A stretch of 64,000 nt of DNA from Dillenia suffruticosa (GCA_033439265.1 JAVTVX010000005.1:9946001-10010000); one strand, 5' to 3'; shown: positions 33,301 through 45,264, counted from the first letter of the stretch. Made by a program: numbers and translations. Notes: a model not told the origin generated them from the letters alone.

Positions 33301-36040
33301 GGGTTGCAGAACAGTCAGCAAATCCTACATCCCTCAAAAATTGTAAGTTTGGGGACAAAAGGTTCGTAGGGTCAACATTCATTAACCAAATAATTCACTA
33401 ACCAACCACAAACATTTTCTTGCGTCCATTTTAGGAGTCAATATATTATCTGTCTTTCCCACACACACACACACGCACGGGCACGCACACACACACGCAC
33501 GTGCGCACACACACACACACACGCACGTATGTGTGATAGATCTGGCCACGGGCTGGTTCAGACCGTGAACCAGCCTAGAACCGGCCTGCAACCTCCCTGT
33601 CCTGTAATGGACCAGGAACATGGGAGAGCCAGTCTGGTTCAGCTGCAACTGTTTGTTAGCATTGCTGCTTTTCAGGTAAAAGTGTGTGAAATTACATGAG
33701 GTCATGCAAACCCTTCTCACACTGGGAAATGCATTACATCAGGGAGCTGCAAGAGGTAAGCCAATTAACCAGGCTTGGTCATTAATTCTTATAGGGTTCT
33801 GGTGTTTTTTTAATTTTTTTTTTTAAATTTATTTTTTATCTTCTTGGTCATCAGTAAGCCTTTTCCTATGGAGGGATGGGCTTGTGAGTTAACCTGAATA
33901 TGAATGCTGCACATGATATTCTGGTCCTGGAGCATTGCGAAATGCATACTGAAAAGTCACAAACACCTGTTGATGCGGTGATCTTTATTGCTGTTCATGC
34001 CACCTTATTATGTTATCAAATATTTTATTAGTGTTCGATAGATATTTCTTCAATGGTTTCTATGAGTAGCACCTTGGTTAATGTCTTACATGGCTAATGA
34101 GTTGACCTAGAAATGTTTATTTTTATAAGATTTGAGAAAGAATACCTGAAGTTGGTGAGAGATGAATCAGTCAAACAAAGAGAGACAAAAAAAAAAAAGA
34201 AGAGAACAAGCTGGTGAGAGAGATGGGGTCATGGAATCTGCTTCTGAAGAGCCATCTTCTCCTTCAGCAGGGTGTTTCCTGCATCAAGAAAGCTGATAAG
34301 ATATGAATTTTGGTGCTATTCTTTTTCTTGAGCCATCTTAGGGTTATCTAAGTATACTTTTTTATGAAATAGAAATGGTTCTGCTTCAAAAGTTTTGAAC
34401 TTCACAGGTAAACTTGAGTTGGTTTCTTATCAGCATCTTATTGGTGTTTTAGTCTTTGTTCTTTTTTGTTTTTTGTTTTGTGTTTTGTGTTTTTTGTTTT
34501 TTGTTTTTTGTTTTGTTTTTTGTTTTGTTTTGTTTTGTTGTTTTGTTGTTTTTTTTTTTTTTTAAATCCTGTTGTCATCTTTTATCATTTGAATTTCTGG
34601 TGCTCTCATTTTCATGAAGTTTTATCTGCCCTCTCATGGATAACTTGCAGACCCAACTACAGTAAAGGTGTAAAATTATCTTTTGAAGTCAATTTTGGGA
34701 AGGAATGATATTGTCTAGGATAGTCATTAGACTAACTTGAGGATACCTGGTGGACTTGATCATTTTTAGGGTCCTCAACACTTTGATATTATTAGCTTTA
34801 ATCAGGAGAAAGCATCCAAGCTTTACCTTAGTTTTAGTTTTTAAAGTAATGGAAGTTGGAAGTATGCTGCCACCTGGATGATCACTGTGATGGTTGATGG
34901 AGCACATGCCAGTTACTTGTATTAATGGTGGAGGAAAATTGGACAGTCCAATCAAATGGTTCTAACCTTACAGATTGGAGCGCAAGTTATATCAAATGGT
35001 GGGGATTCGTTATTGTTGTTGTGGAGGCTTTTCATTATCAGACCTTTCCAGATTAAGCACTATCTTCTGCTGAGAATTATGCTGGTATTATTCTTTTTTT
35101 TTTCTTTGCCTGAGGTGTTGCTTTGATTTGTTATTCCTACACGTATGTAGATGCATACAGGAGTGCAGGAGAAAAGTCATTACTATGAAAGACGGAAATC
35201 ATAGCATGCCTGTAAGGATTGCAGATGCTTTTCAGATTCTTAATTGCAATTATCCAGAATTAGGCTGGGCCCCTAGGGAGATGAATGCTGGAATCGCTTT
35301 GGAAATAAGGCAGTTTAGCCATGGATTCATATTTTGAAAGGAAAGTTGCTCAATTACTTGATGCTAGCATGATACTGGGTACAGCAGCAAGGCCTGAAGG
35401 TAGATCTGAATGCAATTCAATACTACTATAATTTAAAGTAGCTTAACTTTGAATCCTGGATTAGGGGATCTAAAATTTGGATGGCAACTTCAATTCTGTT
35501 TAAAATCTTTGGATTGTCTTTGCAGACTTGTGTTTTATTTCCTTGTTGACTAGGAAATCACGTGCATGTGGTTGTCTCAGCCATTAAAGGCACATGAAAT
35601 TACTTACAATTATTTTTTGGACCCAAATCCAAATGATTTATTTCCTTAACCTTATGCGATATTGAGATACCCCCAAACGAATACTGGCTAAATTTTGGGG
35701 AAGACTGAATCATTTTTTTGGGTCCGAGGGTAGTGGTGGTAGTAACCATCAGATCAAGAGGCCTTTGGCAATTAAGGGTCATAGTTAATCTGTACTAAAG
35801 ACCGTCATAAAAACAATGGCCTTGGTTTAAATTGTGCTCGACCACCACAAAATTGCCTTAGTCACTCTCTCTCTCTCTCTCTTGCATTGCTTTTAGAGTG
35901 AAACCGATTAGCTTTTGTGTGAGTGGCATATTTTTCTTTCCCAAAATCACTTGACACTTTCATTTCGGCTTGTCTTATTGTTCTCAAGTGACGTATTCTG
36001 CCGTTTTTTATGGGAAAACTGGCCCAAGCTGGCCGACAGC
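33301..36040. other. non-coding DNA between the CDC20 pseudogene and the second ankyrin tail
   Basis: It holds a (CA)n/(CG)-rich microsatellite at 33463-33533, a T/G low-complexity tract at 34456-34562 (TTTTG-type units) and a (CT)n run at 35863-35882. Open frames at 34689-34955 and 35128-35337 have no domain that I recognise and no splice context, so I leave them out. Its origin is unclear. It separates the two parts of ankyrin copy 2 and may have arrived with the CDC20 sequence. Confidence 0.45.
33463..33533. repeat. (CA)n microsatellite with CpG-rich interruptions
   Basis: CA/CG dinucleotide repeats, imperfect, about 70 bases. Confidence 0.9.
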
Positions 36041-36300
36041 CTTCCGATGGTGAAGGCTCGGTGGCAAGGCAGGACGACGAAGTGGATGAACAAAATTGTG
36101 TAACGTTGAAAAGAAGAATGTATAAGAGGAAACACAGGAGAGTAGTCCTCAATCAGAGAAATCTAACGTGGCTCTAAGTCAACCTTTAGTGGAGGATGAC
36201 GCGCAGGATGAGGAAAACGAGAAATCCCCGAACGATCCTTAGGCCAAACTAACTTTCTGTTTGATGTTCCTCATGATAAAATGTATTGTTTCTTCTTGTT
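36040..36300 (+). pseudogene. ankyrin-type gene C-terminal tail (copy 2)
   Basis: The sequence gatggtgaaggctcggtggc through gaggatgacgcgcaggatgaggaaaacgag matches 29815-29985 of copy 1, including the 3' flank with ataaaatgtattgtttctt. It encodes, in broken frames, the same acidic tail. The ankyrin repeats themselves are not present here. It is the other end of the copy that begins at 30935, separated by about 4 kb of inserted or substituted DNA. Confidence 0.7.
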
Positions 36301-38560
36301 CCATTACAATTGTATTATCACAGTTTGTTCAAGGTTCTAATGTAGAGGTTTTTTTATTCTCCAATATCTTCCATATTTCAAAGCGAGAGAGATCCTTTTG
36401 AGTAAGCTTATAAGAATAATACGGAAAAGCTTTTGACCTTAGATTGGTGCAAGTGATGGTGCAAGTGACTGATGTTTCAAATTGTATATTCCTTTTTGCT
36501 TCAAGGGAATGAAATTTTTGTAGCTTGCCAAAACTTTATCAATGTCTCAAGCTTTGAAGTTGGTAAAAAAATATTTTTTTATTCATGCTTGTTACCTGCA
36601 ATACCATATCAGAAAGATAAGTGGAGGCCAAAATCTTCTCCCGTTGGAGAACATTTGAAACGATTTAAGAATGTACTAACCTTATATCCAGTCTACCCAA
36701 TTGTCATCCCTATATGAGTGGAAGGACGGTTTATTTTTGCTGAATGCTTGGTCCTACATATAGGCTGATTTGAATAGAGAATGCCCCAATACCGCAGAAT
36801 CCCCATTAAACTAAACATATTACATCGCTCCAATTTTGCTTTTAGATAAAATCATCAAGTAAAATGCAGCTGTATTATCCTCAGTCAGGCACAAGCAAGT
36901 GGAAACTTCCATCAAGCACCATGAACACAACTTGGCGTACACATTGCAACCTACTTCCATGCCTTGTAACAAGTCATTTGCTCATTAAGATTATGATTGT
37001 TAATAATAATAACAATAATTCAAAATACAAATGAAGCAGCATATTCCAGTAACTAAGACTACCACTCATTCTTAGAAGTTGTCACTAAACGTTAGTGTGT
37101 TATAACTTAACTGACACAATCTCTACTCTCATTGTAAAAATCTTAAATTCGAGTCTCCCTTTATTCTACAAAAAAAAAAAAGCTGAGACTAAACTAAATT
37201 TTTGTTCAATTGAGAATGAGAACGTTTAGAAGTACAAATAAGGACTGCAGCTCACGATTAAACAATTTCAATATAAATACAATGTTCAAACAATTCAATT
37301 TGACAACATTCACTAAGTTCAGGTCTCTAAATCACTTGAATCATGGAAACATGGAATGTTTCAGCTCCTGAAACCACTACAGTTGGACCTCCCTATACGT
37401 CACAGGCATACTTTGTCGCATGAGGCCTTGGCCTCAAACAAGACCAACCTTTCCAAAATTGTTGCAATAGCCTTCAATGTGGGCAATGTAATTTATTTCT
37501 GGTTTTGCTCTGCCTTCGGCCAAAATGTTTCTCTGCGCATTTTCCTTGGTGATTCGAAAGTAGAAGACTTGCACAGCATTTAAAGGAACTTGTGTAATAA
37601 CCATGATCTCATTCTTCTCGCTTTAAAACTAAGCACATTATTTTTTATTTTTTAAAAGAAATTTAAAAATTTAAAATTTTTTCTAAATATATTGATTTTT
37701 AATATTATTTCTCTAGAAAAATGAAATTTAATACTTCCCTCTAAAAAGTACAAACCGGTTTTCTCTCGCTAAAATATTGATTTTGTTCACGTTTTTTCTT
37801 TTCAAACTTTTTAAATATTTCTCTCTTTAAAAATCTATAGAAGATGAACACATCTCTATGAATGGCCCCTCCTTTATGGATCAATCTTTATGCTCCTTCT
37901 GTAACTTATAAGTTGATGCATGAATAAATGAAATTACAATATTAAACAAACTCATAAGTTGGAACAAAAGAATACTTTTGCGTGTGTGTGTGCGTGTGTG
38001 TGTGCACGCGTGCGAGTGTGTACATGCATAAATTGTTGTATAATCTTCTGTTGTTTTTCTTGATGAGAAGAGTTTTAATTTACCTCTTCGTTGTTTATCA
38101 TTCTGAGGTAGCAAGGAGGACGAATGAGAGAATTTGGGTAAAGCTCAATTTTTTTTATATGAATAATAAATCACCGTAATTTGATTATTTAGTAAAATTT
38201 TAAGAATAAAAATCATTTTTATAAAAAATAATTAAATTATTATTTTAGTAAAAAATTTTTAATTAACAAATCTACTTGATCTTTATAGAGGTAAAAAGGT
38301 TAAGTTCAACATGGGCCTGGCTTAGCACTCGACTAAATTATGCACATAATGAATTATGATGAAAATTAGTTTTAAGGATTGAAAGTGAATTATGATTCCC
38401 AATGCCCCACAAATAATATGAAAAAAAGTAAAACGTAAAACACTAATAATTCAGTGGATCAAGGAGCTATTTATCACCTTCAATCATAGATAATATATTT
38501 TCAGAATGCATTATTCTTTAAAAAAAATAATAACTCTACATTTTGGTCTTTCAAAAATAA
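36301..38560. other. AT-rich intergenic DNA
   Basis: No gene is supportable. A short candidate SINE (about 37085-37182) has an A-box-like stretch, taaattcgagtctcc resembling a B box, and an A12 tail, but no clear target duplication. A (GT)n tract lies at 37981-38022. Open frames at 36472-36717 and 37356-37583 match nothing I know. Confidence 0.4.
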
Positions 38561-38639
38561 GTTGTTTTTTTTTAATATACTCAATAACAGAAGAACATTT
38601 TTATTAAAAAATATTATTATTATTAAAAAAAAACCGAAT

Positions 38640-39113
38640 TTAAAGCATCAAAATTCCAAAACTTGGCTTCAAAATGCCCAGCCCACATCTCAACCGTCTG
38701 TGCCCACTCCGAATGATCCACGCGTCGAAAAAAAGCTCACTCTTCTCCCTTGCCCATCCTGCGCTCTTGCTGGGAATGCCATCATCTCTGCAGTCCTCCG
38801 CCTTCTCTCAACCACGAAAACCACGAACGACGATTACATCGCTGCCATATCCCACATCTCCAACATAGTCCGGCGAGACATCTACATGGAACGAACCCTA
38901 AACAAGCTGAATCTCACTCCAACCTTCGACTTCATCTATCGCGTCCTCCACAGCTGCCACAACTCCGGGGTTGAATCCTTGCTGTTCTTCAACTGGGGTC
39001 AATCTCACCCTCTTTAGACTCCCAGCTCTATCGAATTCTCTCAGCTCATCTAAACACTAGCCCGCACTCATCACTTCGAATCCATGTGGAAGGTACTTCA
39101 CCAAATGAAAACC
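38640..39113 (+). pseudogene. PPR protein gene, 5' piece (At5g18390-like)
   Basis: The frame carries ISHISNIVRRDIYMERTLNK, FDFIYRVLHSCHNSGVESLL, FFNWGQSHP and then FESMWKVLHQMKT, the N-terminal part of a P-class pentatricopeptide repeat protein of the type represented by Arabidopsis At5g18390 (from memory). P-class PPR proteins bind organelle RNA. A TAG at 39015-39017 and a TAA shortly after (near 39051) interrupt it. No clean start codon in this frame was found upstream, so the beginning is uncertain. Homology stops exactly at the LTR beginning at 39114 and resumes at 44079. Confidence 0.78.
39109..39113. other. target site duplication aaacc (left copy)
   Basis: The five bases aaacc directly before the left LTR are repeated as aaacc at 44079-44083 directly after the right LTR. 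Confidence 0.9.
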
Positions 39114-39478
39114 TGGTAGGAACGACACGGGGTCGGCCTCAATCTTGACTTTTACCTGTCAAGCTATAGTGAACAAGCAAGAAAGGGTGCTAGGAAGAGC
39201 GAAATATACCATGACACAAGACCAAATTGAAAGGATAATTTTGACCGCCTTCATTGAGTGTTATAGCTAGATTAAATACAAGAGCACCAATTCGTTTGGG
39301 GAAATCTTATCAGCCTAAACTCCATAACTGAATTCATTGTAACCAATCCAACTATAGCTTCTAAAGGGAAAATGACAGAGAGAAAAAAGAAATAGAAAAA
39401 GACCAAAACACCTATTGGTATAGTCCCCTCCTAGCAGGTCTATACCTATTCTATGTTGCTCTTGATGAATTGCTATCA
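39114..39478 (-). repeat. 3' LTR of the minus-strand chromovirus
   Basis: On the plus strand it opens tggtaggaacgacacgggg and ends ttgctatca. It pairs with 43716-44078, sharing blocks such as tagtcccctcctagcaggtc. Confidence 0.9.
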
Positions 39479-39960
39479 ACTCCTCCCGAAACTATCCTTG
39501 TCCTCAAGGATGGGAAAAGTTGGGTACTTCTCCACAAACTCATCTTCAATTTCCCAGGTGGCATCCTCCTTTGGCTTGTCCTTACATTGCACTAAGATTT
39601 CAGCAATGTTGCCATTGGTCATCTGGCCAAGAATTGCTTGTGGTTCTTCAGGCAGCAAGGGTTCCCAATTCAGTAGGTTGGGTTCCACTTGAATAGAAGC
39701 TCCCAAATGTTTCTTGAGTAGGGTGACATGGAAGACATGGTCAATCTTGCATCCATCGGGAAGTTGCAATTTATAGCAAGCTTACTGACTCGCTCCAAAA
39801 CTGGAAAAGGGCCGAAGAAGTGGGGAGCTAGCTTCTGAGAACTGCGTTTAGCCATTGAAGTTTGTTTGTATGGCTGCAGTTTCAAATATTCTGTGTCACC
39901 GACTTTGAACTCATGTTTTTCATGCTTTTTGTCATAATAATTTTTCATTTTTTTCTGTTG
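39479..39960 (-). pseudogene. chromovirus integrase C-terminus and chromodomain
   Basis: The minus-strand frame at 39476-39769 reads VFHVTLLKKHLG, then IAEILVQCKDKPKEDATWEI and EDKDSFG. The first motif is the usual end of gypsy integrases; the second is a chromodomain core with its conserved W. Chromodomains are thought to steer integration to heterochromatin. The preceding GDTEYLKLQPYKQTS belongs to the GPY/F-type module. A frameshift near 39770 separates the halves. Confidence 0.8.
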
Positions 39961-40760
39961 CTACCTGTAAGTTCTTTTCTAGAGCTGTTAGCACTTGATC
40001 TCATGCTAGCAAAGCATCTTCAACCACCTATGTGCCTTGAACATACGATAGAAGGTTGGGCAGGGGGCCTCCCATAGACAACTTCAAAGGGAGCATCTTG
40101 GTGGAGGAGTGCACACTTGGATTATAGCAAAACTCAATACACGGTAGCCACTGCATCCAATTTTTTGGGTTGGTCACTTGCAAAGTACCTTAAGTATACT
40201 TCCACCATTCAGTTTACCACCTCAGTCAGACTATTTGTTTGGGGATGATGGGAGGAGCTAAAATTGAAATTTGTGCCTTAAAAATGAAATAATTCCTTCT
40301 AGAATTGGTTGGTGAAAACTATAACCCAATCATATATAATGGATTTTGGCATCCCATGCAACTTGAAGATGTTGTCGTAGAAGACTTGTGCAATCTTCAC
40401 AGTAGTATATGGGTGAGCAATGGGAACAAAGTGTGTGTACTTACTCAATTAGTCTACGACCACCAAGCTTATCAATTTTCCTCTTGATTTCAGCAAGCCT
40501 TCCATGAAATCCATTGGAATGTTGGACTAAATACTCTTTGGAATTGGTAGAGGTTGCAATAATCCACCTGACTTCCTATGGTCATCTTTGTTTCTTTGGC
40601 AGATGTTACATTCTTGAATGAATTACTTCACCATCTATTTCATGGACTTCCAATAGAATACTGCCCTCTTCCAATGGATTGACTTGAGAAACCCTTTCAT
40701 GGCCTAATCCAACAAATTCTTGAATCAAAGTGGGTATCAATATCGAATCTTTCGAAAGAT
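39961..40760 (-). pseudogene. chromovirus integrase core remnant
   Basis: In broken minus-strand frames: CNICQRNK (zinc region, near 40590-40620), SLVVVDLSKYTHF-like sequence interrupted by a stop (near 40440-40480), and HHPQTN (near 40240). Several stops are present. The order places it directly before the chromodomain. Confidence 0.65.
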
Positions 40761-41034
40761 AAATCCCATCTTTGAAGAATAAAACTCCTTTTTTTACTTC
40801 CCATGGCCTTATGGCCTAACCATTGTGTACCAGTTGGTGTATCCATATGAGTTTAGGTTAGTTTAGGTTGCTACTTGCTCTTTTCTTGAATCCGCCGCCA
40901 CCGAAGACGCTCATGAAAGGAGATGGCGGCTATTGATCCTGTTTGTGGCACCCTAGAAAAAGAGCATCTACTGCCGCATTAGTGTATCCTTGTCTATATA
41001 TAATCGAGGAGTCATACCCCATCAGTTTGATTAA

Positions 41035-41331
41035 TTATTTTTGTTGTGTATCCGTTGTTATGTGTTGTTCCCAAAGATACTTTAGACTACGATGATCCGT
41101 CCTCATAACAAATCTCCTTCCCAAGAGGTACAGTCGCCAATTTTTGATGGTGAGAACCAAGGCTAGTAGCTCCTTGTTGTAGGTAGATAGTGAGAGATTT
41201 TTTCCCTTGAGAGTAGAGCTAAAATAACCAATCGATCGACCTGCTTGCATGAGCACTACTCTAGTGCCATCACCCGATGCATAGCACTCCACAATAAATT
41301 CTTGGTCAAAGTTTGGTAACACCAGGGGCAA
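41035..41331 (-). pseudogene. chromovirus RNase H remnant
   Basis: The open frame carries FIVECYASGDGTRVVLMQ, IGYFSSTL and YNKELLALVLTIKNWRLYLL, ending TDHRSLKYLWEQ. The first acidic catalytic position, usually D in the [ET]-D-A-S type motif, is C here, so the domain is probably inactive. Confidence 0.8.
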
Positions 41332-41621
41332 TTGTCATCAAAATTTTCAGTTCCTTGAAAGCTTTCTCGGCTTCTTCTCCCTAATTGAAATTCTTTTTTT
41401 TTTCTTCAATAAATCAGTCAATGGCCTAGCAATAGCTCCATAGTAGGCTATGAATGTCGGTAATAACCAGTTAGCCTAAGGAACCCACAAAGCTCTCTTG
41501 GATTCTTTAGCCTTGGCCACTCCTTCATTGTCTTAATTTTAGATGGGTAAGCTCGCACTCCACATATGCTGATGATGTGTCCAAAGTATTTGACTTCTTC
41601 CAATCCCAAAACTCATTTTTT

Positions 41622-42404
41622 CTATTCTACAACAAGACCATTGTCCCTTAAAGTGGTTAGAGTGAGTCCCAAGTGGAGCATATGGTCGTTCCAATTCTTG
41701 TTGTAAATTAGGATATTGTCGAGGAATACAAGAATGGACTTCCCTAAGTAAGGTTTGAAAATATTATTTATTAAGATTTGAAAAGTTGCAGGAGCATTAG
41801 ATAATCCGCAAGGCATGACTTGAAATCTGAAATGTCCGTGATGAGTGCGAAAAGTAGTCTTCTTCACATCATTAGTGTCCAAAGTCCAGCTTGGTGAAGA
41901 CTCGGGCACCATGCAGCTCGTCCAGTAGCTCTTTGATTATTGGAATTGGATATTTACCCTTCACCCTTAGTAGGTTGAGTGCTCTATAGTCCATGCAAAA
42001 ATGCCAAGAAACATCATGCTTCTTTATCAATAACACTGGGGATGAATATGGACTTCTGCTACTCTGGATGATCCCTTGTTGAATCATCTCTTAACTAGTC
42101 TCTCGATCTCTTGCTTTTGGAAATATGGGTACCTATATGGTTTTAGGCAGACGGGCTCACTCCCAAGACATAGGGAAATTTGTTGGTCGTGTTTCCTTCT
42201 CGATGGCAATCCTACTTTATCTCTAAAATCTTTAGGACACTCAGCTTTCCACTCTTTCCAGCTGCTTCCTTGTTCCTTCTCATTGCCTAGTACTCGAATG
42301 TGCAGCAAGGTTCCCCATCCCCGATTTTGTTCTAGAGCCTTGGCTAAAGCCTTCTCTCTAACTGGCCTAGATTTAACCCCCTCCATCTTATTAAGTTCAA
42401 CCAT
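41622..42404 (-). pseudogene. chromovirus reverse transcriptase remnant
   Basis: Two overlapping frames give [49 protein letters not shown], then FRFQVMPCGLSNAPATFQ and the catalytic loop as FLDN, where the family has a double aspartate. That change and the frame break near 41900 inactivate it. Confidence 0.85.
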
Positions 42405-42446
42405 GACCCCCTACTCCGAAAGTATTGGGTCCGGTGTTTGTAACCA

Positions 42447-42872
42447 CTAGATTCCTAAAACCGCATCACACCCTCCTAGATTACTAACAAAGAAATCAAC
42501 TTTGATAGTGGTATTTTGTAGCACAATTGTTTCCTCTCTATAGAATCCTTTGTAGTGATGTGCTCTCCATTGGCCATGACAATTCTGAGTTGTGCTCCCA
42601 CTTCTATCTTTTACTTCTATCTTCGGCCTAGCTGCCTTTGCTATATCCTCGTTAAGAAAATTATGGGTGGATCTCGAATCGACCAAAAACATCATAGAGA
42701 CTCCTCCCAGATGTCTAGTTACTCTCATGGTTTGGGTGGTAGAATCCCTTGTAAGGGTATGAATTGAAATCTCCGAAATCTCCGAAATCACCTCAAACTT
42801 CGATGTATCTTTAAGTCCAGTAACTTCCCATCCTTCATCTCGATTAGGATTAACTTTTTGCACTAGTACCAA
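42447..42872 (-). pseudogene. chromovirus aspartic protease remnant
   Basis: The frame includes MMFLVDSRSTHNFLNEDIAK, the protease active-site neighbourhood, but the glycine of the D-[ST]-G triad is Arg. It continues to GGCDAVLGI, where the family has the typical G-D-x-[IV]-LG. Two key changes make activity very unlikely. Confidence 0.85.
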
Positions 42873-43693
42873 GAATGATATTTCTCAACACAGTGATAAC
42901 ACAGCCCTTGCTTTTGTCATCGTTGGAGTTCCATTGGAGTAAAGCGTGGGTTTGTCTCCCTATCGTACTTCTGAAGAAGATAGATTATTGCTGTACCCTA
43001 GAATCCTTTTGCTTTTGAGTCCTCCCTTTTTCAGCTTCTCCTAAAAAATTCGTGCTAGCCCAATTGCAATAGGAAAAGAATTGGGCCGCTGGGCCTTTAT
43101 GTCTACCCGTATGGGGTCTTTGAGGTCACTTATGAAAAGAGAAGCCTCTTACTCATCTATGAGTTGCCCAACTTTCCTAACAACATCTTGAATTGGGTTT
43201 GAAAATCCCTGACCGTCCCTGTTTGTCTTAGTTTGCTCAAATCCTTGAAGGCAACAATATAGGTCATTATTCCAAATTTGCCTCTAAGCTTTGATTTGAA
43301 CTCCTCCCAACTCAGATTTTTTTGAGTGTTTCTTTTTCATTGAAACCACACCTAAGCATCCCCTTCCAAAAGGAAAGTAGCCAACCTCACTTGATCCTCC
43401 GGCATAGTTCCTTAAAAATCAAAGAACTATTCTGTACGACATACCCAAGTAATGGGGTCTTCTGAACCATCAAAGCATGGAAAGTCGAACTTCGCAAGTC
43501 TGGGTGTGAATAATCCTAGTGTTGCCCTCAGAGGTGATCTTTCTTGAGTGTTCTCCCATATACTGGACATGGATCCCTCCCTTGCTTGCAATAGTTGAAA
43601 CATCTTTGTCATTTGCTTCAACATCCTCTCTTGTCCACTACTCAAGGATTCAACTTGTTGTTCCAAATGTTGTACCTGTAGATCTTTGGCCAT
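42862..43693 (-). pseudogene. chromovirus gag remnant
   Basis: The start codon at 43693 lies about 23 bases inside the 5' LTR. It opens with a predicted coiled coil (LQVQHLEQQVESLSSGQERM), then LAKFDFPCFDGSEDP of the retrotransposon gag domain, with many stops after it. Near its end, LCYHCVEKYHSWY, a stop and C complete the spacing of a CX2CX4HX4C knuckle. A typical Met-tRNA primer-binding site is not visible next to the LTR. Confidence 0.75.
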
Positions 43694-43715
43694 CTAGGGT
43701 ACTGTAATAACAAAA

Positions 43716-44078
43716 TGGTAGGATCCACACGGGACTGGCCATGGCCTTGATTTTTACCATATCGAGATATGGTGAACAAGTAGAGAAGGGTGCTACAGAG
43801 AAGGAAATCTACTATGACACAAGGCCAAATTGAAATGATAATTTCGATTGTTTCATTGAGCGTTATAACTAGATTTAATACAAGAGTATCAATTCGTTTG
43901 GGGGAATCTTCTCAACCTAAGCCCCATAATTGAATTCGTTGTAACCAATCCAACTACAACTACTGGAAAAATGATAGAGAGAAAAAGAAATAGAAAAAAA
44001 CCAAAAATACCCATTGATTATAGTCCCCTCCTAGCAGGTCTATACTTATTCAGTGTTGTTCTTGATGGACCACAATCA
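43716..44078 (-). repeat. 5' LTR of the minus-strand chromovirus
   Basis: On the plus strand it opens tggtaggatccacacggga and ends ccacaatca, followed by the aaacc duplication at 44079-44083. Confidence 0.9.
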
Positions 44079-44210
44079 AAACCCTAAATCTCTCTCGCTC
44101 CTCATATTTTCTCTTAGATTATTCTTAAATATGGTAATAGTATTTGGTTGATAATGCTGTGGAGGTTTTCAATAGAATGAAAAATTTTAAGTTGAGTAAG
44201 ATTGACAATT
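44079..44210 (+). pseudogene. PPR protein gene, middle piece
   Basis: Straight after the aaacc duplication the interrupted gene resumes. A short Ser-rich stretch is followed in a broken frame by II and KYGNS-like residues, then DNAVEVFNRMKNFKLSKID (44150-44206). These match the part of the At5g18390-type protein between the 5' and 3' pieces. At least one frame change and a stop lie within. Homology fades near 44210. Confidence 0.65.
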
Positions 44211-45264
44211 GGGTCGAGACAACTTGAGCTTGACTCCTCATTTTAGGGTCAAGTCTTTGAACCCATTATTTAGACTCATTTTAATTACGAATTGAGACCG
44301 GACACTAATAGACTTACTCGATAGTTGGATCCCACCAAATCTTTCCAAACCAAATTGAAGTCACCCATGCTTATTTTGCTAAGAGTGAGATAAATAGGGC
44401 ATCGGTAATTGTAACAAAAAAAAACAGAGAAGAGAGAGAGAGAGAGAGAGAGATAAATGTCTTGTCAATGTCAAGCCAAAGGCTATCAATTTTGCAAAAA
44501 TTAATATGAATCTTCCTCTCACAGATTTGAGAGAGAGTAGGTGGGAAAAAAAGGGAGTCTTAAAAGGAAAACCTAAAGGAAACCCAATCTTCTTCTCCTA
44601 GTAGAGCCCTAAGTTGGTAGGAGAAGCAAGGGGAGTTAAAGTCGGGGGAGAGGAAAGTAGAGAAGATGAGCTTGGAAGTGGAGGCATCGAGAGGGGATAA
44701 GCTTGCGGTTGAAAGAGGAGTTACATATTGGAGGTTGGGATTGTTGTTTGAAGGTAGAGTGTCTCTGCAATGGAGAAGAAGAAGATGATAGTAATGAAAA
44801 TCTTTGGATTACTGGAGAGGCCATTGTTGGGTCTCTTAATGTCAAGTGTTTTTTTTTTTTTTTTTTTTTTTAGGTTAGGAAAAACGATTGTCAAGAGGGT
44901 GTGAATGCTTCTTAAACGACTGTCAAGGTTTTTTTTTTTTTTGGTTCTCAAAGAATTGACCTTCAAGTTGCGGTGAAGCCGAAGATTGTGGAAAGGGAAC
45001 AAATGCCTTTTATGTAGCCAAGCTCGGCTCAAAATGGGCCAAGAAGTGGCCACTTGCAGACAACCAACTACAGATGATGCAACTGGAGAATAGATAGGGA
45101 CATTAAGGGCAGCATTCGAGGGTTGTTAGTCGAGAGAATATAGGAGGTCTAATGACTGTTGGTAGAGGGAATGTAGGAGCGAATGTATGTTAGTTAGTAT
45201 AGCTAACTAATGTCCAAATAACAGTTAGTTGGTTAGGAAGTTGAAATTGAATTGAACTTTAGCT
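44211..45264. other. non-coding DNA between the PPR middle piece and the second chromovirus
   Basis: It opens with acttgagcttgactc and agggtcaagtc-type words. Comparable gggtcaagctc and cggctcaaaaagcttg words lie just before the PPR 3' piece (60205-60250), so an older insertion may have been split here. A (GA)n tract lies at 44428-44452 and T runs at 44853-44873 and 44930-44941. The 5' boundary of the next element's LTR is somewhere in the right part (45060-45265). Open frames on the minus strand match nothing known. Confidence 0.4.

Larger units (their letters stand above)
39114..44078 (-). mobile_element. Ty3/gypsy chromovirus, complete but decayed, in the PPR gene
   Basis: A 4,965-bp element on the minus strand with 365- and 363-bp LTRs (TG...CA) and a perfect aaacc duplication. 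In element order: gag with a coiled-coil-like start, CCHC knuckle, aspartic protease, reverse transcriptase, RNase H, integrase and a C-terminal chromodomain, which makes it a chromovirus. The host sequence on both sides is one PPR gene in the same frame. Stops, shifts and changed active sites show that it is dead. The LTRs differ at many positions, so it is not recent. Confidence 0.92.

Noticed and set aside
34689..35337. Open frames of 88 and 69 codons
   Set aside because: No recognisable domain, no conserved motif, and no exon signals that would join them.
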